64,000 nt of DNA from Deferribacter thermophilus (GCF_049472675.1 NZ_JAPNXM010000001.1:310001-374000), one strand, 5' to 3'; numbered from the stretch's first letter, positions 54,383 through 61,586 are shown. Numbers and translations: made by a program. Notes: generated from the sequence alone by a model not told the origin.

Positions 54383-55068
54383 TGTTGAGAGTAAAAACTG
54401 AATCTATAATTTATAAACTAATTAGCTATTCTGATAGATCAGCAATCGGTTATGTTTTATCTAAAGATTTTGGGATAATAAAAGTTTTTATAAGCAGTGC
54501 TTATAATAAAAAAGGGGGGGTTTTCAAATTTATCCCTGGTTTGATGGATATTAGGTATAAAGAGAATGGGGCACTGCATAAGTTTTATAACTTTGAGCAC
54601 TATGTGTCTTATTCTTATTTTATTGATAATCCTTATGTTTTTGCAAGGTTAAATGTTATATTTTTTTTGTTACAAGAATATCATATTGATGATTATTCTT
54701 ATTTATGGAAGTTATTATTAAACATAAATGAGCAAAATATTTATAAATCATTTATTTACATAACTCATTATTTACTTAATTCGTCTGGATACTTCCCTGA
54801 GATGAAATGTGTTATGTGTGAAAAAACTGATAATTTGTATATAGGTAATGATTTAAATATTAAGTGTGTTGATTGTAAAACCGAAAATTTTTTAAAAATA
54901 GGAGAAGATCTAATAAAGTTATTTGAAGATATTCATAATAAAGAGGTCTTTAAAAAGGTTTTTATAGGTAGAGAGTTGGAAAAAAAATATGTATCTTTTT
55001 TGAAATATTTTGTTGAAAATAATCTTAACAGAAAAATTAAGGTTTTTGAATTTTTTGACATGATATAG
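54382..55068 (+). CDS. recO: DNA repair protein RecO
   Basis: 228 residues. An N-terminal OB fold (about 1-75; SYSDRSAIGYVLSKDFG) is followed by a helical domain and a zinc site CVMCEKTDNLY ... CVDC (two CxxC pairs). RecO loads RecA on gaps with RecR. The start at ATG 54382 shares one base with the mgtE stop. Just past the stop begins the accessory island, with the tRNA fragment only 5 bases away. A run of seven G is contained without breaking the frame. Confidence 0.88.
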   Translation: MLRVKTESIIYKLISYSDRSAIGYVLSKDFGIIKVFISSAYNKKGGVFKFIPGLMDIRYKENGALHKFYNFEHYVSYSYFIDNPYVFARLNVIFFLLQEYHIDDYSYLWKLLLNINEQNIYKSFIYITHYLLNSSGYFPEMKCVMCEKTDNLYIGNDLNIKCVDCKTENFLKIGEDLIKLFEDIHNKEVFKKVFIGRELEKKYVSFLKYFVENNLNRKIKVFEFFDMI

Positions 55069-55073
55069 AAAAA

Positions 55074-55093
55074 TGCCCGGGGCCGGACTCGAA
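55074..55093 (-). tRNA. 3' fragment of a tRNA gene (likely tRNA-Leu), integration scar
   Basis: The - strand reads T-loop TTCGAGT, T-stem strand CCGGC, acceptor strand CCCGGGC and discriminator A, exactly 20 nt of a tRNA 3' end followed by a T run. The matching 5' T-stem strand is absent, as other sequence (TTGCTA) joins here. Acceptor GCCCGGG with discriminator A fits tRNA-Leu best. Such fragments are left where elements integrate into tRNA genes. Confidence 0.7.
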
Positions 55094-55391
55094 TAGCAAT
55101 AGTTATCCCATTGATAAACCTGGCAATAACACTCTGTCTAAAATAACCATTACCCAAAACGTTACCCAATTTTACTTTTACCCACTCCTTTCATCTAATT
55201 ATTTGTTACTATAGTATTATCTAATATAATTTCAACATTAAGTTAAAAAGACTTTTTTAATCATTAAATAAAACTTTTACGAAGAATAAATGCTGGTGTA
55301 TTTTTACCTTTATGAATGAAACAACAAATTCCCTTTGATTAATACAAGATCTTAAAGCGCCTTAATATTTATATCCATATCAGGTTATTAA

Positions 55392-55556
55392 TTGGCAGTT
55401 ATACATAACAAATCAAAATCAGAAGCTTTATTAAGCTTTTTAAATGTTTTTGAAATAGTTTCTGCACTTTTGTATCTTTTTGGGCTATTGGCTTTAATGT
55501 ACATTTGTAAGAACCTTATATTTGAACTTAACCAACCGAATTACCGAAGTATATAA
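55392..55556 (+). CDS. Small single-helix membrane protein in repeat copy 1
   Basis: 54 residues from TTG 55392 (starting AVIHNKSKSEALL), with one hydrophobic stretch FEIVSALLYLFGLLALMYIC and a polar tail ending NQPNYRSI. The ribosome site is weak (AGG seven bases upstream), and the start directly follows an in-frame stop. The protein looks like a genuine bitopic peptide, but family and function are unknown. An identical ORF is in repeat copy 2. Confidence 0.45.
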   Translation: MAVIHNKSKSEALLSFLNVFEIVSALLYLFGLLALMYICKNLIFELNQPNYRSI

Positions 55557-55581
55557 TATAAAATATTAATTTTTTTACTAA

Positions 55582-55614
55582 TATTAATATATTAATAATT
55601 ATATTAATATATTA
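55582..55614 (+). repeat. Two phased 13-bp AT direct repeats before a promoter
   Basis: TATTAATATATTA occurs at 55582-55594 and 55602-55614, 20 bases apart, or about two helical turns. They end 11 bases before a -35 box, so they could be binding sites for a repressor or activator. The same pair is in copy 2 at 58627-58659. Confidence 0.55.
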
Positions 55615-55625
55615 TTTTAGTATCA

Positions 55626-55655
55626 TTGACAAAAGAATAAAAATCTTTTTATAAT
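55626..55655 (+). promoter_or_regulatory. Consensus promoter in repeat copy 1
   Basis: Perfect TTGACA (55626-55631) and perfect TATAAT (55650-55655) with an 18-base spacer. The predicted start near 55662 gives a leader of about 129 nt before the ATG at 55791. The same promoter is in copy 2 at 58671-58700. Confidence 0.85.
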
Positions 55656-55704
55656 TATAGGTAAGCTTTAATATTAGCCGTAAAAGAAAATTAAATTTAC
55701 TATA

Positions 55705-55790
55705 ACGGGGTGGCAAACGGAAAAACATAATCAAAAACGTTTGCCTCCCGTCCCTGACCCGTAAGGGCAGGTAAGACGAGGAGGTAAAAG
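55705..55790 (+). promoter_or_regulatory. Structured leader with exclusive hairpins over the ribosome site (copy 1)
   Basis: Fold A: ACGGG-GT-GGCAAACG (55705-55719) pairs with CGTTTGCC-T-CCCGT (55738-55751). A second hairpin CCTG-A-CCC pairs with GGG-CAGG (55753-55771) under a GTAA tetraloop. Fold B: CCTCCCGTC (55744-55752) pairs with GACG-A-GGAGG (55775-55784), which covers the Shine-Dalgarno GAGGAGG and stacks on the GTAA hairpin. A and B share 55744-55751 and exclude each other. No known riboswitch class is recognised. Confidence 0.6.
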
Positions 55791-56051
55791 ATGTTAGAAT
55801 TTTTATTTTTATTGTTTTTTGTTGGTTTGTTTGTATTCGGATTAGGTTTCGGTATCTATGCGTTAATCAAAAACGTAGACAAAGATACCATAAAAACAGT
55901 TAAAGAGGTTAATAAAAAATATACTGCTAAAAATGTTACAAATAATGATGCGGTAATATTTATGGAAAACATAGAAGAAAGATACAGAAAGATGCATCTT
56001 AATATTCCTCCATATGATTGCTTGTATGATGATAAAGGTATGCTTCCATAG
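55791..56051 (+). CDS. Small membrane protein, first cassette cargo
   Basis: 86 residues with a hydrophobic N-terminal helix (FLFLLFFVGLFVFGLGFGIYALI) and a charged cytoplasmic tail (NVDKDTIKTVKEVNKKY ... ENIEERYRKMHLNIPPYD). Start ATG lies six bases after GAGGAGG. Only its first ten bases belong to the repeat. The other repeat copy drives a different small membrane protein. No family is recognised. A strong terminator follows. Confidence 0.7.
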   Translation: MLEFLFLLFFVGLFVFGLGFGIYALIKNVDKDTIKTVKEVNKKYTAKNVTNNDAVIFMENIEERYRKMHLNIPPYDCLYDDKGMLP

Positions 56052-56067
56052 GTATTCTTCCATTTTA

Positions 56068-56095
56068 ATCCTGCCTCTAATATTAGAGGCAGGAT
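56068..56095. terminator. Perfect 13-bp hairpin between convergent genes
   Basis: ATCCTGCCTCTAA pairs fully with TTAGAGGCAGGAT over a 2-base centre. The T run is weak on the + strand, yet its place between the ends of the small gene and the TraG-like gene makes a bidirectional terminator likely. Confidence 0.8.
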
Positions 56096-56101
56096 ATCAT
56101 T

Positions 56102-58144
56102 TTACTCTTTCTTATCTGGCGTAAACTTCTTATGATCTGGCGTAACATTATGGTATAAATCACGACTGTTATTACCATCCATTAAATTCTGATGAGCTTC
56201 CTCTGCTGTTACCTCTTTGACTTCCTGAGTATGTATAGCACCAGGTTTATCATTGATTTGTTCAACCTTTACATTAGGATTATTCTTAATATCACCACTT
56301 TGCGCACCTGCCGTTTCAGCTGTTACTTTATTAAGAAAACTTTTGTAATCATTAGTAAACTGTTGCGCAACAAACATATCTAAAGTAATACCCTGCTGTT
56401 TATATACATCAATGTGTTCATTATACTTTTCTACATAATCCTTAACTTTATTAACAAGCCCACCATAAATGGTATTGTAATCAAGCTCCACCCCAGTCTT
56501 TTCAGAATCGGTTCTTCGTTGTTGGACAGATAAATCTATACCAGCATTAACACCGGTACTTGAAGCACCGCCACCACTCTTCCCACCTAATCCAGCCTGT
56601 CCAGAAAAATTAGTAGAAAATGCCTTAACAAAATCCTCTGATACTACATGCCCTTTTTCCATATTCGCATGCACCAATGTCTGTATTTGTTTTGCAACAT
56701 CACTTAAAGGTTGTTGTACTTTTTCTATATCAATAAGTTCCCTACCCTTATCATCGGTATAAGTGGCACCCTTAAATAATTGATGAGCAACATTAACATC
56801 TTTAAGTGCATCCAACGAATTGATATGCATACCTGTATCAACCGTAGTGGTGTCAACCTGTTCAGTTTGTTTGTTAACCCCTTGTTTCAAAGATAGATAA
56901 GCACCATCACTAAACGAATATTCTTTTACTTCTAATCCATCAGCAAACTTATGATCCACAACTTGTGCCTCACCCTGCAATACACCAGTACCAACCGCTC
57001 TACCAATATTACCTTTTGCATCCACTTCAAAAAACGCACCCTCAGCAACCGTCTTATTACCAACCTGTTTCACCGAACCATAAACCATAAAAGTTTTATC
57101 GCCAACCTGAACATAATCAGGTTTCTGATCGGCGTCTTCACGAACAAATTTATCTATATCCTGTCTTAATTTTATATTACTTATTTCATCAATACTCCTA
57201 TTAATAGATTCACTAATAGTCTGATCGCTTTGTATATTGCGGTTTTCGTAACCTCCAACCGCTCTAAAATATTGTGCGGTTTCAGAATCCACTTGAAAAG
57301 TTGTGTCAGTAACCTTCTCACCGTCCATTATACCATCTTTAACGGTTACAACATCACCAGCAATTGATACCCTACCGGTAATTTCGTGTTCTTGACCATC
57401 AGCCCCTTTAATCCTTAACGGATTATCCTGATCAGCCGTAAAGCTTGCCATACTGTTTACAACTTCACCATCCATATTATACTGCGTTGTCCTTACCGCA
57501 TTGTAGTTGTGTCCACCTATATTCATTGTAGTAACAACTTCTTCAAACATACCTTTACCAGCCACATAACCAAACTTATGTGCCATACCATCTTCACCAT
57601 ACTGCACGGTTTCAAATCCCATTATATTTTGAACATGTCCGCTACTATCTATTTGTGGTTTAAATGATAATGGTGTATCGTAATCAATACCAAATTGCGA
57701 TTTTAATGTTTCTGTATCAATTCCCATTCTCTCAAGTAGTTTATCCCTCAAATCGCCTGTCGCCGTAAATCCTGTTTTATACAATTTCTGTGCCTCAGCA
57801 ACACTTATTCCTAAATCATGAGCCACATTACGTATTAATTGTGCCTCACCTATCTTTTGCTCTGCTTGTGTAAGCCCTGTTTTATAAGCCTGATTCATAG
57901 TATCAAACGCACTACCTACACCTATATTCTGTGCTGTTAGGTTAGCTGTGGAAGTCCTTATTTTATCAAACCCATATTGATTGTAAGCATCCATCTTTCC
58001 TGCACCTTGAGCTAAACTGAATAGTTCCGCACCCGTTAAGCTTCTTGCTACCTGATTCATACCTAAAGAACCAAAAGTCCTATCGTGAGCAATATTTTTA
58101 GCTATTTCCCACATTTGATGCCCAACACCGGACTCGAATAGCAA
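56102..58144 (-). CDS. TraG-like conjugation protein, C-terminal fragment
   Basis: 680 codons open, rich in Gly, Thr, Ala and Gln. GVGHQMWEIAKNIAHDRTFG, SLAQGAGKMDAYNQYGF and AGIDLSVQQRRTDSE recall the periplasmic C-terminal part of F-type TraG (mating-pair stabilisation, entry exclusion). No membrane segments remain: the usual N-terminal half is missing, as the gene is cut at the border of repeat copy 2 (58128). The first five codons from TTG 58144 come from the repeat. Its G+C is clearly higher than its neighbours'. Probably not functional. Confidence 0.65.
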   Translation of the reverse strand: MLFESGVGHQMWEIAKNIAHDRTFGSLGMNQVARSLTGAELFSLAQGAGKMDAYNQYGFDKIRTSTANLTAQNIGVGSAFDTMNQAYKTGLTQAEQKIGEAQLIRNVAHDLGISVAEAQKLYKTGFTATGDLRDKLLERMGIDTETLKSQFGIDYDTPLSFKPQIDSSGHVQNIMGFETVQYGEDGMAHKFGYVAGKGMFEEVVTTMNIGGHNYNAVRTTQYNMDGEVVNSMASFTADQDNPLRIKGADGQEHEITGRVSIAGDVVTVKDGIMDGEKVTDTTFQVDSETAQYFRAVGGYENRNIQSDQTISESINRSIDEISNIKLRQDIDKFVREDADQKPDYVQVGDKTFMVYGSVKQVGNKTVAEGAFFEVDAKGNIGRAVGTGVLQGEAQVVDHKFADGLEVKEYSFSDGAYLSLKQGVNKQTEQVDTTTVDTGMHINSLDALKDVNVAHQLFKGATYTDDKGRELIDIEKVQQPLSDVAKQIQTLVHANMEKGHVVSEDFVKAFSTNFSGQAGLGGKSGGGASSTGVNAGIDLSVQQRRTDSEKTGVELDYNTIYGGLVNKVKDYVEKYNEHIDVYKQQGITLDMFVAQQFTNDYKSFLNKVTAETAGAQSGDIKNNPNVKVEQINDKPGAIHTQEVKEVTAEEAHQNLMDGNNSRDLYHNVTPDHKKFTPDKKE

Positions 58145-58436
58145 TAGTTATCCCATTGATAAACCTGGCAATAACACTCTGTCTAAAATAACCATTACCC
58201 AAAACGTTACCCAATTTTACTTTTACCCACTCCTTTCATCTAATTATTTGTTACTATAGTATTATCTAATATAATTTCAACATTAAGTTAAAAAGACTTT
58301 TTTAATCATTAAATAAAACTTTTACGAAGAATAAATGCTGGTGTATTTTTACCTTTATGAATGAAACAACAAATTCCCTTTGATTAATACAAGATCTTAA
58401 AGCGCCTTAATATTTATATCCATATCAGGTTATTAA

Positions 58437-58601
58437 TTGGCAGTTATACATAACAAATCAAAATCAGAAGCTTTATTAAGCTTTTTAAATGTTTTTGAAA
58501 TAGTTTCTGCACTTTTGTATCTTTTTGGGCTATTGGCTTTAATGTACATTTGTAAGAACCTTATATTTGAACTTAACCAACCGAATTACCGAAGTATATA
58601 A
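58437..58601 (+). CDS. Small single-helix membrane protein in repeat copy 2
   Basis: Identical to the 54-residue ORF at 55392-55556: TTG start, one membrane helix ALLYLFGLLALMYIC and tail NQPNYRSI. Its exact duplication shows recent copying, not selection. Function is unknown. Confidence 0.45.
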   Translation: MAVIHNKSKSEALLSFLNVFEIVSALLYLFGLLALMYICKNLIFELNQPNYRSI

Positions 58602-58670
58602 TATAAAATATTAATTTTTTTACTAATATTAATATATTAATAATTATATTAATATATTATTTTAGTATCA

Positions 58671-58700
58671 TTGACAAAAGAATAAAAATCTTTTTATAAT
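58671..58700 (+). promoter_or_regulatory. Consensus promoter in repeat copy 2
   Basis: TTGACA - 18 bases - TATAAT, the same as copy 1, here reading toward the second small membrane protein gene. Confidence 0.85.
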
Positions 58701-58749
58701 TATAGGTAAGCTTTAATATTAGCCGTAAAAGAAAATTAAATTTACTATA

Positions 58750-58835
58750 ACGGGGTGGCAAACGGAAAAACATAATCAAAAACGTTTGCCTCCCGTCCCT
58801 GACCCGTAAGGGCAGGTAAGACGAGGAGGTAAAAG
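58750..58835 (+). promoter_or_regulatory. Structured leader over the ribosome site (copy 2)
   Basis: Same two exclusive folds as at 55705-55790, shifted by 3045 bases: anti-Shine-Dalgarno CCTCCCGTC at 58789-58797 faces GACG-A-GGAGG at 58820-58829. Here it precedes an unrelated small ORF, so the control element is separable from its cargo. Confidence 0.6.
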
Positions 58836-59051
58836 ATGTTAGAATACGTAATGGACTTTATGTTGATTGGGTTGATTGTTGCTGTAATTATTATTCTGAT
58901 GACAAGAAAAGGGGATTTGCCGGTAGAAGAACCTACTGAAGATGATTTTCTGTTTTCTAATAGTGGTAGCAAAATAATTTGGGATTATAGGGAACCATTA
59001 TACTGTTTATACGAATACTATCAATACAAAGATCTACACAAAAATGATTAG
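58836..59051 (+). CDS. Small membrane protein, second cassette cargo
   Basis: 71 residues: an N-terminal helix (MDFMLIGLIVAVIIILMT), then an acidic segment (PVEEPTEDDFLF) and a Tyr-rich tail (EPLYCLYEYYQYKDLHKND). Only the first three residues (MLE) match the first cargo protein, yet both have the same plan of one helix and a short cytoplasmic tail. The ribosome site GAGGAGG is six bases away. The stop lies at the edge of a 19-bp hairpin. Confidence 0.68.
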   Translation: MLEYVMDFMLIGLIVAVIIILMTRKGDLPVEEPTEDDFLFSNSGSKIIWDYREPLYCLYEYYQYKDLHKND

Positions 59052-59114
59052 AACCGACACTATACACTATTTTTGACACTATACACTATTTTGACAGTGT
59101 ATAGTGTCGGTTCT
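59050..59114. repeat. 19-bp hairpin with three copies of GACACTATACACT
   Basis: AGAACCGACACTATACACT (59050-59068) pairs perfectly with AGTGTATAGTGTCGGTTCT (59096-59114). A further direct copy of GACACTATACACT (59075-59087) lies in the loop and could replace the left arm for 13 bp. There is no T run on either side. It lies between convergent genes, so it may be a terminator, or a protein-binding or recombination site. Confidence 0.75.
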
Positions 59115-59120
59115 GCTTTG

Positions 59121-59753
59121 CTAAGGCATTACCGAATCGGACGGATCACTATATTCACTTTTCCTTTTTGCTTCTTTTAACATTCTTTCAGCCTCAGCAT
59201 CATCAGGCCGTTGTTCAACACCATCATTTTTATGATGCTCCACATCCCCTTTAGGACTAACATGTTTATGCTTATCATCAGTATATTCCTGAACATTACC
59301 GGTGGTAAGTTCTGTAATATCTTTTTTTAGCTCGGCAATAGATCTATCAAACCCTTCTTTTAAAACTTCTGTTTTAGTATCAATATCCTCATTTTTAAGC
59401 TGATACCCCTTATTTAATGATACCATTGGTGCTATTTCCTTATTGAAGTTTCCTAAACCTTCTAACACCTTATTAGCTGCCATTAATGTCATAATATCAT
59501 ACTGCTCAGCCGATGGATAAAATTTAGTTTCCTTGTCTTTGGTATTTTTACTCCTTCTATCTTCCCAAAAATGGTATCAAAATTTCTTGTAAAATGACCA
59601 TTTTTACTGTCTTCATTGACCGTACAATGAATCTCTCTTTTTATTTCTCCAAGCTTTTCTAAAAAATTAACAAAGTGTTGCGAAATAAATTCCATAAAAA
59701 CTTCTCGAATATCCTTTTTTTTCAAACAATTCAGCTAAATTATAATTATTCAT
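59121..59753 (-). pseudogene. Twice-frameshifted gene of the mobile element, function unknown
   Basis: Three reading frames join into one plausible protein of about 210 residues. It starts at ATG 59753 (MNNYNLAELFEKK) eight bases after AGAGGT. At the run of eight A (59715-59722) the frame moves to DIREVFMEFISQHFVNFLEKL. At a run of five T (59567-59571) it moves to WEDRRSKNTKDKETKFYPSAE, then AEQYDIMTLMAANKVLEGL and an acidic tail ending SDPSDSVMP. One A fewer and one T more would restore it. No domain is recognised. It may be a decaying conjugation gene. Confidence 0.6.
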
Positions 59754-59877
59754 TGGGGTATACCTCTTTTTCAATTCTTACACAAGATTCTTATACACTA
59801 CCCTATTATAGATGCATCAATAATAAGATTGCATTAATCAATTTTGTATTTTTTTTAATATTAGAAAGTATTCTGAA

Positions 59878-59909
59878 TAATTAAAACAGTTAGGGAATCG
59901 TTTTAATTA
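59878..59909. terminator. AT-rich 10-bp inverted repeat downstream of the WYL gene
   Basis: TAATTAAAAC pairs perfectly with GTTTTAATTA around a 12-base loop. It is about 50 bases past the WYL gene stop and may end that transcript, though the stem is weak. The rest of 59754-59960 shows nothing else beyond a possible TATAAT for the pseudogene. Confidence 0.4.
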
Positions 59910-59960
59910 ATATTTTAATTATCCAAAATTATTTTTTTCACTCTAACTTTATTTTAAATC

Positions 59961-60887
59961 TTATAAATTTTTTGAATATTTCTTAAGAATATTTTCAGCA
60001 AATTTTTTTATAATGGTAATATACTCTGCGGGTTCTTTGATTTTGATATATTCAGCCCATGGGCGAACAAAATATAAAAACTCTTCCTCATTTGATACAA
60101 GAAAAGTTAATAATATGTTCCCATTATCTAATTCTTTTTCAATTTTTTGCAGGGGAAATATCTCTTTCCTTTTAAAATAAAATGCTACTTCTGAATCTAT
60201 TTCAACGCTCACTTTAATTTTTTCTTTTTCTTCAAACCAAATGCTATTGGCATTATTTATCAGTTCATCAATTTCCTGTTGAGAAATTTTAAAGAATTTC
60301 ATAAGAATGTTAACATCTCTAATAAGGTCTATAGAAAATTTTTTTAATGTATTTTCATGCTTTGCTAATAAGTACCAAAATCCATTATCTATTAATATGC
60401 ATAATGGTGTAACATTATATTTTTTGCCGTACTTTTCATAATAAAATTCTATTTCCTGACGGTGTTTGATGGCATCATCTATAAAAGATAAAGTATCCAT
60501 GATGTTATCGACATTAATGTACTTAGGATTATTGATAAACTTTACAGCTTCTACTGAATTTATATGTAAGATTCTTTTCAATATTTTATCAATATGTGTT
60601 TTGGTTTTAGGTGTAACAAATTTCTTTATATACTCAAGTAATGCTGCCAGAAATTTCATTTCTGTTTTTGGTAAATTTACGTCAGTAAATTTTACATTTT
60701 CAAGTAACGAATAAGTGTGACTATCTGTATCATAATATAAAAGACCAGGAATGTTTAGCAACTCTGCCATGTATCGCTGAGCAGTCCTTACGCTAACCCC
60801 TAATTCTTCTGAAATTAATTTTGTTGTCACCTTTTTATTGGATTTCAGTAAATTTAGTATTTCAATTGTTAACGAAATGCCTTTCAT
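59961..60887 (-). CDS. WYL-domain transcriptional regulator
   Basis: 308 residues. The N-terminal winged helix (about 5-60) has KLISEELGVSVRTAQRYMAEL. The WYL domain (about 135-215) has IEFYYEKYGKKYNVTPLCIL and NGFWYLLAKHENTLKKFSIDLI (WYLLAKHEN). A WCX-like C-terminal domain (KVSVEIDSEVAFYF ... VRPWAEYIKI) follows. WYL proteins sense nucleic acids or nucleotides and often repress anti-phage systems (BrxR, CapW) or act with CRISPR. It lies 9 bases downstream of the UDG-like gene and probably shares its message. Confidence 0.9.
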   Translation of the reverse strand: MKGISLTIEILNLLKSNKKVTTKLISEELGVSVRTAQRYMAELLNIPGLLYYDTDSHTYSLLENVKFTDVNLPKTEMKFLAALLEYIKKFVTPKTKTHIDKILKRILHINSVEAVKFINNPKYINVDNIMDTLSFIDDAIKHRQEIEFYYEKYGKKYNVTPLCILIDNGFWYLLAKHENTLKKFSIDLIRDVNILMKFFKISQQEIDELINNANSIWFEEKEKIKVSVEIDSEVAFYFKRKEIFPLQKIEKELDNGNILLTFLVSNEEEFLYFVRPWAEYIKIKEPAEYITIIKKFAENILKKYSKNL

Positions 60888-60896
60888 AATTAAAAA

Positions 60897-61583
60897 TTAT
60901 AATTCCTCTGCTAGATATTTTTTGACTTCACTATAAATATATGACGGGTGGATTATACCAATTATTTTCTTATTATTAAATTCAGTTTTTGCAAATATGC
61001 ATCTGCGTCTATGAGATTTATCAGAATAAGCATAAAAAGAAATAATTTTTTGCTTCGTTACACCGTATCGTTTACTTAAAATTTCTGAAATAAATAAATC
61101 AAATGTTTTTATACCTTCTAATAAAATTGTTTTAGGATTTAAAAAATCTATTATTTCTTTAATTTTATCAAAGCAAAACTGTTCTAATAATATTCGAGAG
61201 TTTTTATCTAAACTTTGCCATTCTTTTTCACTCTTTGATCTAAAAAAAATAAGATTTAACTTTACACTTTTTTCTAATAATTCTAATTTTCTTATTTCCT
61301 CAAATAATTTATACATCACTTCAGCAGTTTTATATTTCTCATTTTTATTGTATTTACCACTATATTTTATGTATTCGTGTTCTTTATCGAGATTAAACAC
61401 ATCTTCAATATTAAAATCTTTATCTCCACCGCCAGGATTATAACCAATAATCATTAATTCAGGATTCTTTCTAACTTTCGAATAGAAAACAGCAAAACCA
61501 TTATTTTTTAAGTGATTATTTTCTGTTTCTTCCCATACTTTTTTCACTTCATTTAATAAATCTGTAGCCCATTTTTTACACAT
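60897..61583 (-). CDS. Uracil-DNA-glycosylase-fold protein
   Basis: 228 residues. LMIIGYNPGGGD (about 43-54) matches the first UDG-superfamily motif (GxxPG), and IIGIIHPSYIYS (about 207-218, His about 212) matches the second. Spacing is larger than in compact family 4 or 5 enzymes. No four-cysteine iron-sulfur set is present, so it is not family 4. It may be a diverged glycosylase or a nucleotide-binding relative; the catalytic residue in motif 1 (Asn) differs from the usual Asp/Glu. GGAGG lies six bases before the ATG. Confidence 0.65.
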   Translation of the reverse strand: MCKKWATDLLNEVKKVWEETENNHLKNNGFAVFYSKVRKNPELMIIGYNPGGGDKDFNIEDVFNLDKEHEYIKYSGKYNKNEKYKTAEVMYKLFEEIRKLELLEKSVKLNLIFFRSKSEKEWQSLDKNSRILLEQFCFDKIKEIIDFLNPKTILLEGIKTFDLFISEILSKRYGVTKQKIISFYAYSDKSHRRRCIFAKTEFNNKKIIGIIHPSYIYSEVKKYLAEEL

Positions 61584-61586
61584 ACA

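Larger units (their letters stand above)
55083..55800 (+). repeat. 718-bp direct repeat, copy 1
   Basis: Identical by eye to 58128-58845 at a constant offset of 3045 bases, with no indels. It begins in the tRNA fragment at CCGGACTCGAA and ends ten bases into the following ORF (ATGTTAGAAT). In order it holds three TTACCC direct repeats (55150, 55162, 55178), a 54-codon ORF, two phased 13-bp AT repeats, a consensus promoter and a structured leader. It fills the gap between recO and 55791. Confidence 0.95.
58128..58845 (+). repeat. 718-bp direct repeat, copy 2
   Basis: Identical by eye to 55083-55800. On its left it joins the TraG-like gene at TTCGAGTCCGG followed by TGTTGGGCA, which differs from the tRNA end at copy 1 in four adjacent bases. 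On its right identity stops after ATGTTAGAAT, where a different ORF continues. It fills the otherwise gene-poor stretch 58145-58835. Confidence 0.95.

Noticed and set aside
54510..54525. Run of seven G in recO as a possible frameshift
   Set aside because: The frame continues through the run to the zinc motif and the normal C-terminus.
54933..55169. Reading frame on the - strand across the end of recO and the repeat
   Set aside because: It mostly mirrors recO, has no ribosome site and no recognisable domain. The tRNA fragment explains its middle.
55556..55625. AT-rich palindromic tract as a replication origin
   Set aside because: No DnaA boxes or initiator gene are nearby; promoter-linked repeats explain it better.
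55705..55790. c-di-GMP (GEMM), guanidine, preQ1 or fluoride riboswitch
   Set aside because: The conserved core bases of those classes that I could recall do not align; only general hairpins are shared.
55083..55800. Repeat pair as insertion sequences flanking a composite transposon
   Set aside because: There is no transposase frame, no terminal inverted repeats and no target duplications.
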